From: an uncultured bacterium
GTDB taxonomy: Bacteria; Actinomycetota; Aquicultoria; SKW223; CALKMS01
DNA: 51,259 nucleotides
NCBI GenBank assembly: GCA_938091145.1
Contig: CALKMS010000032.1
Span: 1-51,259 of the forward strand
Reading direction: 5' to 3'
Shown: positions 6,787 to 14,766 of the stretch, piece by piece
Layout: each line of letters begins with the position of its first letter
Position numbering within the stretch: the stretch's first letter is position 1
Program-made: the position numbers and the translations under genes
The notes under the pieces: model-generated
What the model was told of the DNA's origin: nothing
What the model saw: only the letters and a program-made list of their open reading frames with translations
Database searches by the model: none

Positions 6787-8151
6787 TTGAATTTTTTTGG
6801 CGAAGAAGAAAAGAAAGAAATAGAGCGCGAGCCTTTGGCTTATAGAATGCGACCCCGAGATTTGGGGGAATTTGTTGGGCAGGAGGAGGCAATAGGAGAA
6901 GGCTCGCTTCTTCGTCAGGCAATTGAAGCTGACCGAGTTCCTTCGCTTATTTTGTTTGGCCCGCCTGGCAGTGGGAAAAGCAGTTTGGCTCAGATAATTT
7001 CTCAGCAAACGCGGAAGGCTTGGGAAAGTTTGTCAGCAGTAAATTCTGGTGTGCCGGAATTAAGAAGGGTTATTACTCGAGCTGAACAAAGATTCCAAAC
7101 AAAAGGAGAACAAACTATCCTTTTTATTGATGAAATTCATCGCTTTAATAAATCCCAGCAAGCAGCTCTTTTGCCGGCGGTGGAGAATGGAACCCTAGTT
7201 TTAATTGGCTCAACAACTGAGAATCCATTTTTTGAAATTATTTCGCCACTTTTGTCGCGCTCTAAACTAGTCATTTTTAAGCCCCTTTCTGATGAGGAAA
7301 TCGAGATAATAATTGACCGTGCATTAACTGATAAAGAGCGAGGTCTTGGCGGTGCTGAAGAAGGAATTACACTTGAAGCAAAAAAAGCGATTATTAAATA
7401 TTCTGGTGGAGATGCGCGAGTTGCTTTAAACACTCTCGAACTTTCTTTTTTTCTTGCCCGAAAAGCCGGCAAAAAAGAGGTGGAGTTGGAAGAAGTCAGG
7501 AAAGCTCAGCAAGAAAGAGTTTTCTACTTTAGTCGGCAGGGAGATGCTCATTATGATCTCGCGTCGGCTTTTATTAAAAGTATGAGGGGTTCGGATCCAG
7601 ATGCTGCTCTGTACTATTTGGCTCGAATGATAAAAGCGGGCGAAGATCCAAAGTTTATTGCCAGAAGAATGGTTGTTTTTGCTTCTGAGGATATTGGCAA
7701 TGCTCAACCGGAAGCGTTAACTGTGGCTCTAAGTGCTTTCCGGGCAGTGGAGGTTGTAGGACTTCCTGAAGCCGCTCTAAACTTAGCTCAAGCTTGTATT
7801 TATCTTTCTTGTTCACCTAAGAGCAACACGGTTAAAAAAGCAATTGATGCTGCTTTTCAAGCAGTAGAGAAAGAAGGCGAACTTCCTGTTCCTGATCATT
7901 TGCGGAGCAGCGGCTATCCAGGAGCAAAAAAACTGGGTTTGGGCTCCAATTACAAATACCCACATGACTATGAACGACACTATGTTGAGCAGGAATATCT
8001 TCCTGAGAAGATTCGGTCTTTTCAATTTTACCAGCCTTCAAATATTGGCTTTGAAAAAAAATTGAGTGATTTTCTTCGTTTTCTGAAAGGAGGTGGGAAA
8101 GATGAAGGTAAAAGAGGTGATGAAAAGACAGGTAGTGACAATTTCTCCTGA
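6787..8151 (+). CDS. rarA: Replication-associated recombination ATPase RarA (MgsA)
   Basis: AAA+ ATPase of the RarA/MgsA/WHIP family that acts at stalled replication forks. The 454 residues have the expected order: Walker A GPPGSGKS (58-65), Walker B FIDEIHRF with the adjacent NKSQQAALL, sensor-1 region GSTTENP, a lid domain, and the C-terminal tetramerisation domain (DLASAFIKSMRGSDPDAALYYLARM). The TTG start gives MNFFGEEE, matching the family's N-terminus; no clear ribosome binding site is present, and the start lies 2 bases after the lipoprotein stop, so coupling is likely. The last 17 codons overlap the CBS-protein gene out of frame and form a hydrophilic tail beyond the normal family end. 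Confidence 0.95.
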   Translation: MNFFGEEEKKEIEREPLAYRMRPRDLGEFVGQEEAIGEGSLLRQAIEADRVPSLILFGPPGSGKSSLAQIISQQTRKAWESLSAVNSGVPELRRVITRAEQRFQTKGEQTILFIDEIHRFNKSQQAALLPAVENGTLVLIGSTTENPFFEIISPLLSRSKLVIFKPLSDEEIEIIIDRALTDKERGLGGAEEGITLEAKKAIIKYSGGDARVALNTLELSFFLARKAGKKEVELEEVRKAQQERVFYFSRQGDAHYDLASAFIKSMRGSDPDAALYYLARMIKAGEDPKFIARRMVVFASEDIGNAQPEALTVALSAFRAVEVVGLPEAALNLAQACIYLSCSPKSNTVKKAIDAAFQAVEKEGELPVPDHLRSSGYPGAKKLGLGSNYKYPHDYERHYVEQEYLPEKIRSFQFYQPSNIGFEKKLSDFLRFLKGGGKDEGKRGDEKTGSDNFS

Positions 8152-8497
8152 TGAAACGCTGGAAAAAGCTTCTGAATTGATGAAGTCTAATGGCATTCGT
8201 TCTCTGGTAGTAACGAATGAATCGCAGGGAGTTATTGGTATAATTACTGATAGTGACATTGTTCTACGAGGAATGGCTAAGGGTGATTTTCGAAAGGTGC
8301 GGGTGAAAGAAGTGATGACCGCTAACCCTGTGGTAGTAAATCATGATGATGATCTATTTTATGTGATAAACCGAATGAGACAGGGGAAGTTTCGTCGCCT
8401 TCCAGTGGTAGAGAAGGGCAAACTAGTCGGTATCGTTTCAATTACTGATATTGCTCCTTTTATGGTTGATTATTTGAAAAAGATAACCAGCTATTGA
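8102..8497 (+). CDS. Tandem CBS-domain protein
   Basis: Small cytoplasmic protein of 131 residues that is essentially one Bateman module: two CBS domains (about 1-60 and 68-128) with typical features such as VKEVMKRQVVTISPDETLEKA and GIITDSDIVLRG, then VKEVMTANPVVVNHDD and GIVSITDIAPF. Such modules bind adenine nucleotides and usually regulate a partner enzyme or channel; none is fused here. The ATG at 8102 is chosen over GTG 8093 because AAAGGAGGTGG (8087-8096) precedes it at normal distance. The gene overlaps the 3' end of rarA by 50 bases, in another frame. Confidence 0.88.
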   Translation: MKVKEVMKRQVVTISPDETLEKASELMKSNGIRSLVVTNESQGVIGIITDSDIVLRGMAKGDFRKVRVKEVMTANPVVVNHDDDLFYVINRMRQGKFRRLPVVEKGKLVGIVSITDIAPFMVDYLKKITSY

Positions 8498-8511
8498 TCC
8501 AGATAGTTTTT

Positions 8512-8541
8512 CTTCACAACCTAGAAGTTCTGGATTATACT
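8512..8541 (+). promoter_or_regulatory. Candidate promoter for gatB
   Basis: TTCACA (8512-8517), an 18-base spacer, then TATACT (8536-8541), each 5 of 6 matches to consensus. The inverted repeat ATCCAGA (8497-8503) / TCTGGAT (8529-8535) brackets the spacer. Confidence 0.45.
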
Positions 8542-8587
8542 TTGTCTGCTCATTTAATTTTTGTTTTTCTAGGAGAAGCCTAAAATA

Positions 8588-10051
8588 TTGGTTCGGGAAG
8601 ATTACGAGGCGATAATTGGTTTAGAAATACATGTTGAACTATCCACGGAGAGCAAGATGTTTTGTTCTTGCTCTGCTCGGAGTTTTGGGGCTAAACCAAA
8701 CACCTTTACCTGCCCTGTTTGTTTAGGAATGCCGGGTGTGCTTCCGGTTATCAATCGACGAGCAGTGGAGGACGCTATTTTGGTTGCTATTTCTTTGAAC
8801 TGTTCAATTCCCGAGTTTTGTCAGTTTCATCGAAAGAATTATTTCTATCCTGATATGCCAAAAAATTATCAAATCTCTCAGTACGATTATCCACTAGGAG
8901 TTAAAGGGTGGGTCGAAATTGAAGTGGGCGACCAAAGGAAAAAAGTAGGGATTGCGCGGGTTCACATGGAAGAAGACACTGGGAAATTGATTCACATTGG
9001 CGAAAGCGGTCGGATAAGCGAAGCTGATTATAGTTTGGTCGATTTTAATCGGGCGGGGATTCCTTTGATTGAAATAGTTACTGAACCGGTTTTGAGGACG
9101 CCTGAAGAAGCCAAAGAGTTTATGAAAACTTTGCGCAATATCCTGCTCTGCCTTGGTGTTTCCGACTGTAATATGGAAGAGGGTTCTTTACGCTGTGACG
9201 CAAATGTTTCAGTTCGGAAAAAAGGAGAAACCTCATTGGGGGTAAAAACCGAAATAAAGAATTTAAACTCGTTCAAGGCTTTGCAGCGAGGGCTAGAGTA
9301 TGAAATTGAGAGACAAATTAAGCTATTAGAGAGTGGAGAATCAGTGACACAAGAAACTCGCCATTTTGATGCTGATCGCAATATCACTACTGCTCTAAGG
9401 ACCAAAGAGGAAGCTCACGATTATCGATATTTTCCGGATCCTGATCTTGTTCCTTTAGAAATTTCATCTGAATGGGTAGAAAGACTTCGAGCTAATCTTC
9501 CAGAGCTACCACAGGAGAGAAAGAAAAGATTTCAAAGAGAGTACGGATTAGGTTCACTAGAAGCTAAACTTTTAACCGAAGAAAAGGCTTGGGCCGATTA
9601 TTTTGAAGAGGTACACCGGCTTTTCCCTCAGCCGAAAATTATTGCTAATTGGATGCTTACCGAATTGGCTGCCCTTTTGAACCAGAGTGGCCTAAAGATA
9701 GACCAGTCGGCTTTTACACCCCGTCATTTAGCTGACCTCCTTAAGTTGTTAGACAAAAAGGTGATTAGCGGCAAGTTGGCTAAGATTATTATTGAGGAAA
9801 GCTTTGAACGAGGAGTTTTGCCCTCAATTATTGTTGAAGAAAAAGGCTTAGTTCAGATAAGTGATGAAGTTGAGCTTAGAAAATTGGTTGAGCAAGTAAT
9901 AGCTGAAAACCCTCAAGCAGTGGCTGATTATAAAAGAGGAAAGAAACAAGCAGTTGGTTATTTAGTCGGTCAGGTGATGAAGTTAACACAAGGGAAAGCT
10001 AACCCCCAGATAGTTGTTCGCTTACTTGAGGAAAGACTCAAGCTATCTTAG
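8588..10051 (+). CDS. gatB: Asp/Glu-tRNA(Asn/Gln) amidotransferase subunit B
   Basis: Subunit B of GatCAB binds mischarged tRNA and carries the kinase site that activates Asp or Glu before amidation. The 487 residues begin with the signature IIGLEIHVELST and SKMFC, and include the zinc-binding cysteines CSCS...CPVC, the block DFNRAGIPLIEIVTEP, the EGSLRCDANVSV segment, and a C-terminal helical/YqeY-like tRNA-binding tail. TTG is the start, with AGGAG 12 bases upstream. gatC and gatA lie about 26 kb away (36188-37919), so the operon is split. Together with the AspRS type this suggests that the complex serves Asn-tRNA and possibly Gln-tRNA. Confidence 0.96.
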   Translation: MVREDYEAIIGLEIHVELSTESKMFCSCSARSFGAKPNTFTCPVCLGMPGVLPVINRRAVEDAILVAISLNCSIPEFCQFHRKNYFYPDMPKNYQISQYDYPLGVKGWVEIEVGDQRKKVGIARVHMEEDTGKLIHIGESGRISEADYSLVDFNRAGIPLIEIVTEPVLRTPEEAKEFMKTLRNILLCLGVSDCNMEEGSLRCDANVSVRKKGETSLGVKTEIKNLNSFKALQRGLEYEIERQIKLLESGESVTQETRHFDADRNITTALRTKEEAHDYRYFPDPDLVPLEISSEWVERLRANLPELPQERKKRFQREYGLGSLEAKLLTEEKAWADYFEEVHRLFPQPKIIANWMLTELAALLNQSGLKIDQSAFTPRHLADLLKLLDKKVISGKLAKIIIEESFERGVLPSIIVEEKGLVQISDEVELRKLVEQVIAENPQAVADYKRGKKQAVGYLVGQVMKLTQGKANPQIVVRLLEERLKLS

Positions 10052-10125
10052 AGCTAAAGATTTTCCTTTATAGCTAGGATTAGCCAATTTAATAGGGCTA
10101 AAATTACCTCTTTTTTGGAAAAATG

Positions 10126-10154
10126 TTGTCCTTAACTGGCAAATGTGTTAACAT
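10126..10154 (+). promoter_or_regulatory. Candidate promoter of the rimP-nusA-infB operon
   Basis: TTGTCC (10126-10131), a 17-base spacer, then TAACAT (10149-10154). It lies just upstream of an intrinsic terminator and so would make a short leader. The match is moderate. Confidence 0.35.
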
Positions 10155-10177
10155 AATAAAGCAGCCTGTTTTTGTTT

Positions 10178-10204
10178 AAAAGTGGGTAAAACCCACTTTT
10201 TTTA
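10178..10204 (+). terminator. Intrinsic terminator in the rimP leader
   Basis: AAAAGTGGGT (10178-10187), loop AAA, ACCCACTTTT (10191-10200), with a seven-T run ending at 10204. It is a perfect 10-bp stem. It sits about 180 bp after the gatB stop and 28 bp before rimP. It could end gatB transcripts, attenuate the operon that follows, or both. Confidence 0.85.
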
Positions 10205-10231
10205 TTCAAAACTTTTGTTAATTCGATTAAA

Positions 10232-10696
10232 ATGAACAGAGAAATTGAGGAGAAGGTTGAAAAAATTATCAAACCTTATATAGAGGAGATGGGAGTTGAA
10301 CTTTACGGTGTGAGGTTTTTTTCTACCTCCGCTGGGCGAGTGTTGCGAATATATATTGATCAAGAGGGAGGAATTGACCTTAAAACCTGCGAGGAAGTGA
10401 GTTTGAGATTGAGTCCCCTCCTCGATTTAGAAGACCCTATTCCCTGCTCGTATTATCTTGAAGTTTCTTCTCCAGGCATTGAGCGCCCCTTATTTAAGAG
10501 GGAACATTTTTACCATAGTTTGGGCGAGAGAATTTCTTTAAAGACGGTTGAGCCGGTCGGTGGTCGGCGGAGTTTTATAGGGCAGATTGAGCAGGTTCAA
10601 CCAGGTTTTTTTGTTATTAGCTGCGATGGGAAAGAGTATGAGATTGAATATAGTAATGTTCAAAAAGCAAACTTGGTCGTAGATATAAAATTTTAG
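10232..10696 (+). CDS. rimP: Ribosome maturation factor RimP
   Basis: RimP is needed for late assembly of the 30S subunit. The 154 residues fit the family: an N-terminal alpha/beta domain (MGVELYGVRFF...RVLRIYID), the central DPIPCSYYLEVSSPGIERPL motif characteristic of RimP/YlxS, and a C-terminal SH3-like barrel. The ATG has no recognisable Shine-Dalgarno; the preceding bases are A/T-rich and follow the terminator directly, so initiation may be weak or leaderless. It heads the conserved rimP-nusA-ylxR-infB operon, 8 bases before nusA. Confidence 0.95.
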   Translation: MNREIEEKVEKIIKPYIEEMGVELYGVRFFSTSAGRVLRIYIDQEGGIDLKTCEEVSLRLSPLLDLEDPIPCSYYLEVSSPGIERPLFKREHFYHSLGERISLKTVEPVGGRRSFIGQIEQVQPGFFVISCDGKEYEIEYSNVQKANLVVDIKF

Positions 10697-10704
10697 GAGG
10701 ATTA

Positions 10705-11868
10705 ATGAGTAAAGAGCTTATCGAGGCTATTAAGCAATTGGAGATGGAAAGAGGGCTTAATTATTCGACGGTCATTGATGCTCTTAAGGCTGCTCTTCTC
10801 TCCGCTTATCGAAAGTATTTTAAAGATGAGAAAGCAAACGTAAGAATCGAAATTGACGAGGAAAGTGGAGAGATAAAGGTTATTGCTGATCGGGAAAAGG
10901 AAGTGGATGGCAAAAAGCAAATAGTTGAAGAAGAAGTGACCCCAAAAGATTTCGGTCGAATAGCGGCTCAGACTGCTAAACAAGTGGTTCTTCAAAAAAT
11001 TAGGGAAGCAGAAAGGGAGAAACTTTTTCAGGAATTTGCTGGAAAAGAAGGGGAACTGGTAACCGGTATTGTTCAGCAAAGCGATTATCGTTTTACGCTC
11101 CTTGATCTGGGCAATGCTGAGGCCTTACTTCCTCCTTCAGAACAAGTGCCTACCGAGCGCTATAAACATGGGATGAGACTTAAAGCTTATATTGTTGAGG
11201 TTAGAAAATCGACCAGGGAGCCACAGGTTATTGTTTCTCGTACCCACCCAGGTTTGGTAAGGCGGCTTTTCGAGTTAGAAGTGCCGGAAATTCAGCAAGG
11301 AATTGTCGAAATAAAAGTGGTTGCTCGCGAACCTGGCTATCGAACGAAAATAGCTGTTTATTCAAAAGATAAGAATGTTGATCCTGTCGGCGCTTGTGTG
11401 GGTCCTAAGGGGAGCCGGGTAAAGATGGTGGTTCAAGAGTTAAAAGGGGAGAAAATCGATGTAATTCCTTGGAACGAAAATCCTGCTCAACTTATTGCTA
11501 ATGCTTTGAGCCCTGCTAAAGTTAGCAAAGTTAGAATAAACGAGACGGAAAAAACGGCGCTCGTTATTGTTCCTGACGACCAACTTTCTTTAGCTATTGG
11601 CAAGGAAGGACAGAACGCTCGCCTGGCAGCTAAACTTACTGGGTGGAAGGTAGATATTAAAAGCGAGTCTCAGTTGGCAGAAGAGGAAAGCGAAAAGAAG
11701 GTAGAGAAAGCAGAGGATTTTAACCCAACTCAGCCAGAAATCTCGGCCGACCAAAAGCTTGAAAACTGTCAAGCTTTGACGACTAAAGGAACTCGTTGTA
11801 TGAATAAAGCTCTTTCGGGTAGTAAGTATTGTAAACGGCATCAGAACTACGTTGAGGGAGTTAAATGA
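10705..11868 (+). CDS. nusA: Transcription factor NusA with a C-terminal Cys/His finger
   Basis: NusA binds RNA polymerase and nascent RNA and controls pausing, termination and antitermination. The 387 residues contain the N-terminal polymerase-binding domain (about 1-125), an S1 domain (about 130-195), and KH1 and KH2 (about 200-335) with GACVGPKGSRVKMV and LAIGKEGQNARLA. After an acidic linker the protein ends in CQALTTKGTRC-x10-CKRH: Cys355, Cys365, Cys376, His379, a pattern like the short DUF5763-type zinc finger. That tail is not part of classical NusA. The start follows an AGGAGG site and the stop overlaps ylxR by 4 bases. Confidence 0.95.
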   Translation: MSKELIEAIKQLEMERGLNYSTVIDALKAALLSAYRKYFKDEKANVRIEIDEESGEIKVIADREKEVDGKKQIVEEEVTPKDFGRIAAQTAKQVVLQKIREAEREKLFQEFAGKEGELVTGIVQQSDYRFTLLDLGNAEALLPPSEQVPTERYKHGMRLKAYIVEVRKSTREPQVIVSRTHPGLVRRLFELEVPEIQQGIVEIKVVAREPGYRTKIAVYSKDKNVDPVGACVGPKGSRVKMVVQELKGEKIDVIPWNENPAQLIANALSPAKVSKVRINETEKTALVIVPDDQLSLAIGKEGQNARLAAKLTGWKVDIKSESQLAEEESEKKVEKAEDFNPTQPEISADQKLENCQALTTKGTRCMNKALSGSKYCKRHQNYVEGVK

Positions 11869-12143
11869 TGAAGAACTTGCCAATTCGGTTTTGTTTGGGT
11901 TGTCGCAGTCACAAACCAAAAAAAGAGCTTGTAAGATTGGTCAAGTCGAAAGAAGGAAAAGTTAAGATTGACTTGAGCGGAAAGCTGGCTGGCAGAGGGA
12001 GCTATTTTTGCCCTAATCTGAGTTGTTTAGAAAAAGGCAAGAAGCTATTGAGAAAAGCTCTTAGGGTCGAAGAAAGTTACTTAAATTGGGAGGAAATAAA
12101 GGAAGAATTTGAAAGGGTGGTAAAAGGTTTTAACCATGGCTAA
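11865..12143 (+). CDS. ylxR: YlxR family RNA-binding protein
   Basis: Small basic protein (92 residues) nearly always found between nusA and infB. It shows the family motif RFCLGCRSHKPKKELVRLV and the second half GRGSYFCPNLSCLEKGKK, with four conserved cysteines. The Bacillus and Clostridium relatives are described as nucleoid-associated or RNase P-interacting proteins; the role here is inferred. The start is either of two adjacent ATGs (11865 or 11868), overlapping the nusA stop. It overlaps infB by 8 bases. Confidence 0.92.
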   Translation: MMKNLPIRFCLGCRSHKPKKELVRLVKSKEGKVKIDLSGKLAGRGSYFCPNLSCLEKGKKLLRKALRVEESYLNWEEIKEEFERVVKGFNHG

Positions 12144-14103
12144 AAAACGCCTTTTTGAGATAGCCAAGGAATTAAATATGAAAGTTAAGGATTTACAGGA
12201 TGTTCTGGCTTCTAAGGGCATTAAGTTTAAATCTCACATGACCCAGTTAGACGAAGATGAAGTTAGGAAAGTTTTAAATCAAAAAGCTAGTGAAACTTCT
12301 GATAAGAGCAAAAATACCAAAAATTTAGAGGAGAAGACTTTTAAAGAAAGTTCACCCTCAAAACCAGTTATAAAACTTCCCGAAGGGGTAACTGTCAGGG
12401 AGTTTGCTGAAAAAACAAAAAAGTCACCAACAGAGATTTTAAAGATATTGATGGAGTTAGGTGAGTTTCTCACTATTAATCAGTCGATGAGTCGGGAAGC
12501 AGCAGAGTTGGTTGCTGAGCATTTAGGTTTGAAAGTTGAGTTTATGTCGCCTTTTGAGGAAGTTCCGGTTGAAACCGAAGAGGAAACTGAAAGCGAGCAG
12601 GTTCCGAGACCACCAGTGGTGACGATTATGGGCCATGTTGATCACGGCAAAACGACATTACTTGATGCTATTAGACAAACTGATGTAGCTCTTAGAGAGT
12701 ATGGCGGAATAACCCAACACATTGGTGCTTATCAAATTGAGCACAAAGGTAAGAAAATTACTTTTATTGATACTCCTGGTCATGAGGCTTTTACTGCTAT
12801 GCGAGCCAGAGGAGCAAAGGTCACTGATATTGCTGTGCTTGTAGTGGCAGCTGATGATGGAGTCATGCCACAGACTATTGAGGCTATTAATCATGCAAAA
12901 GCTGCTAATGTTCCCATTTTAGTAGCTATCAACAAGATAGACAAAGAAGGTGCAAATCCAGAAAAAGTGAAGCAGCAATTGACAGAGTATGGCTTGGTGG
13001 CTGAGGAGTGGGGAGGCGACACAATTTTTGTACCTGTTTCGGCAAAACAAAGAACTAATCTTGATGAGCTTTTGGAAATGATTCTACTTTTAGCTGAGGT
13101 TCAGGAACTTAAATCAAGCATTTCTGGGCCGGCTCGAGCGGTGGTGATTGAGTCAAAGCTTGACCGCGGGAGAGGGCCAATGGCAACCGTTTTAGTTGAG
13201 AAGGGAGTTTTGAGAGTCGGCGATGCAGTGGTTGCCGGATTAGCTTATGGAAAAATAAGGGCTTTGTTTGATGACAAAGGTCAATCGGTAGAAGAAGCAT
13301 ACCCAGCTCAGCCAGTTGAGGTGCTTGGTCTCTCGGCGGTTCCTGAGCCGGGAGTGGAAATGATAGTAGTAGAAGGGGAAAAGAAAGCTCGTCAAATAGC
13401 TGAGGAGAGAGCCTTGAGGGCTCGTGTGCTTGCTGCCCAAAAACGACATGTTAGCTTGGAAGACCTTTTTGCCCTTAGTAAAGAAAGGGAAGATGTGGTT
13501 CTGAATCTAATTGTCAAGGCCGATACTCAGGGTTCACTTGAGGCAGTTAAGGATGCTTTGGAAAGGATTAAAACTGATGGAGCAAGGATAAAAATTCTCC
13601 ACACTGGTGTTGGGGCGATAAGCGAAGCTGATGTTATGCTTGCTAGCGCCTCGGATGCGGTTATCGTAGGCTTTAATGTTAGACCGAATGTTAAGACTCA
13701 AAAGCTTGCCCAAAGTGAAAAAATAGAAATACGTACTTACCGGGTGATTTACGAATTGACACAAGAAATTGAAGCGGCTTTGAGAGGCAAGCTTAAGCCG
13801 GAATTTGTCGAAGAAACCTTGGGATTGGCTGAAGTGAGAGCAACTTTTAAAATCTCTCGGTTAGGAGTGGTTGCTGGTTGTTATGTCATGGAGGGTAGGG
13901 TAACTAAGGACTCGAAAGTCCGTCTTTTGAGAGAAGGTTCGATTATTTTTGAAGGAGAAATTAGCTCTTTGAGGCGCTTCAAGGAGGATGTACGCGAGGT
14001 AAAAGCGGGCTTTGAGTGTGGCATCCTGCTTGACGGGTTTAATGATGTTAAAGTCGGGGATTTAATCGAGAGTTATCAGATTGTTGAAAAAAAGCCTGTT
14101 TAA
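12136..14103 (+). CDS. infB: Translation initiation factor IF-2
   Basis: GTPase that recruits fMet-tRNA to the 30S subunit and promotes subunit joining. The 655 residues are a short-form IF-2: an N-terminal IF2N helix (RLFEIAKELNMKVKDLQDVL), a charged linker, a second IF2N-like region, then the G domain with GHVDHGKTT (G1), DTPGHEAF (G3) and NKID (G4), followed by domains II, III and the C-terminal fMet-binding barrel. The ATG overlaps ylxR by 8 bases. The stop codon is part of the base of a hairpin covering the ylxP start. Confidence 0.97.
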   Translation: MAKKRLFEIAKELNMKVKDLQDVLASKGIKFKSHMTQLDEDEVRKVLNQKASETSDKSKNTKNLEEKTFKESSPSKPVIKLPEGVTVREFAEKTKKSPTEILKILMELGEFLTINQSMSREAAELVAEHLGLKVEFMSPFEEVPVETEEETESEQVPRPPVVTIMGHVDHGKTTLLDAIRQTDVALREYGGITQHIGAYQIEHKGKKITFIDTPGHEAFTAMRARGAKVTDIAVLVVAADDGVMPQTIEAINHAKAANVPILVAINKIDKEGANPEKVKQQLTEYGLVAEEWGGDTIFVPVSAKQRTNLDELLEMILLLAEVQELKSSISGPARAVVIESKLDRGRGPMATVLVEKGVLRVGDAVVAGLAYGKIRALFDDKGQSVEEAYPAQPVEVLGLSAVPEPGVEMIVVEGEKKARQIAEERALRARVLAAQKRHVSLEDLFALSKEREDVVLNLIVKADTQGSLEAVKDALERIKTDGARIKILHTGVGAISEADVMLASASDAVIVGFNVRPNVKTQKLAQSEKIEIRTYRVIYELTQEIEAALRGKLKPEFVEETLGLAEVRATFKISRLGVVAGCYVMEGRVTKDSKVRLLREGSIIFEGEISSLRRFKEDVREVKAGFECGILLDGFNDVKVGDLIESYQIVEKKPV

Positions 14104-14123
14104 ACAAGGGAGGCGCCTTGTTT
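14102..14123 (+). promoter_or_regulatory. Hairpin enclosing the ylxP ribosome binding site and start codon
   Basis: AAACAAGG (14102-14109) pairs with CCTTGTTT (14116-14123). The loop is GAGGCG, so the GGGAGG ribosome binding site straddles stem and loop and the TTG start (14118-14120) lies in the 3' arm. The left arm begins inside the infB stop codon, so a ribosome finishing infB would open it. There is no T-run, so it is unlikely to be a terminator. Confidence 0.5.
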
Positions 14124-14483
14124 GTTTCGCTTTCTTTCTGGCAAATGTATTTTTCTAATTGCCATTCTTTAAAGGACAAAAGAAGACTTGTGAACAGTTT
14201 AACTGATCGTTTGAAAAGAAAACTTTCAGTTTCTTGTCGGGTTGTGGGCGGCTCAAGAAATAGAAGAGAAGGAGTATTAGGGGTGACGTCAATAGTTTTA
14301 TCTAAAGAGGAAGCCGAAAAGTTGGTTCAGGAAGTAGAAAAAGAAATTTTACTTACCCCTGAAGTGGTTTTGGTGGGGGTAAAAAAATGCTTGTTAGGAA
14401 GTGAGGTAATCGAAGATGAGCTGGAAGATCGAGCGTTTGAGCCATATGATAAAGGAAGAGATTGGTCGGATGATGGAAAGTGA
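14118..14483 (+). CDS. ylxP: YlxP / DUF503 family protein
   Basis: Small protein (121 residues) of the DUF503 family, usually encoded between infB and rbfA; in some bacteria it is linked to ribosome or RbfA function, but its mechanism is not settled. Family features are CHSLKDKRRLVNSLTDRLKRK near the N-terminus and LGVTSI in the centre. The TTG start is supported by AAGGGAGG and by alignment of the N-terminus with the family. The last 22 codons, rich in Asp and Glu, overlap the start of rbfA in another frame. Confidence 0.85.
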   Translation: MFVSLSFWQMYFSNCHSLKDKRRLVNSLTDRLKRKLSVSCRVVGGSRNRREGVLGVTSIVLSKEEAEKLVQEVEKEILLTPEVVLVGVKKCLLGSEVIEDELEDRAFEPYDKGRDWSDDGK

Positions 14484-14766
14484 AATGGCTGATCCTCGCT
14501 TGGGTTTTGTTACCGTTACCAAAGTCAAACTGAGCGGGGATTTAAAGCAGGCTATAATTTACTTTTCGGTTCTGGGTAAAAAGGAGGCCTGGCGAGATTC
14601 TTTACGGGCATTAGAAAGTGCCCGAGGGTACCTTAAGATTGGTTTAGCCCGCAATCTAAAATTGCGCTTCATTCCGGAATTGATATTCAGAGAAGATGAT
14701 ACTCTAATAAAGGGAGCTAGAGTAATTGAACTTATTGAGAAAGAAAGAAGAAAAAGAGCTAAGTAA
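14416..14766 (+). CDS. rbfA: Ribosome-binding factor A
   Basis: RbfA binds the 30S precursor near helix 1 of 16S rRNA and is needed for 5' processing and cold adaptation. The 116 residues show the family pattern: IERLSHMIKEEIGRMM, then DPRLGFVTVTKVKLSGDLKQA (the diagnostic DPR and VTxVxxSxDLxxA), IIYFSVLG, and LRFIPELIFREDD. The ATG at 14416 is chosen because the protein then starts where the family starts, although this gives a 68-base overlap with ylxP. The 3' end overlaps nrnA by 41 bases. Confidence 0.93.
   Translation: MSWKIERLSHMIKEEIGRMMESEMADPRLGFVTVTKVKLSGDLKQAIIYFSVLGKKEAWRDSLRALESARGYLKIGLARNLKLRFIPELIFREDDTLIKGARVIELIEKERRKRAK

Noticed and set aside
8497..8535. Inverted repeat ATCCAGA/TCTGGAT as a terminator of the CBS gene
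   Set aside because: The arms are 25 bases apart with no T-run after them; an operator for the gatB promoter is at best possible.
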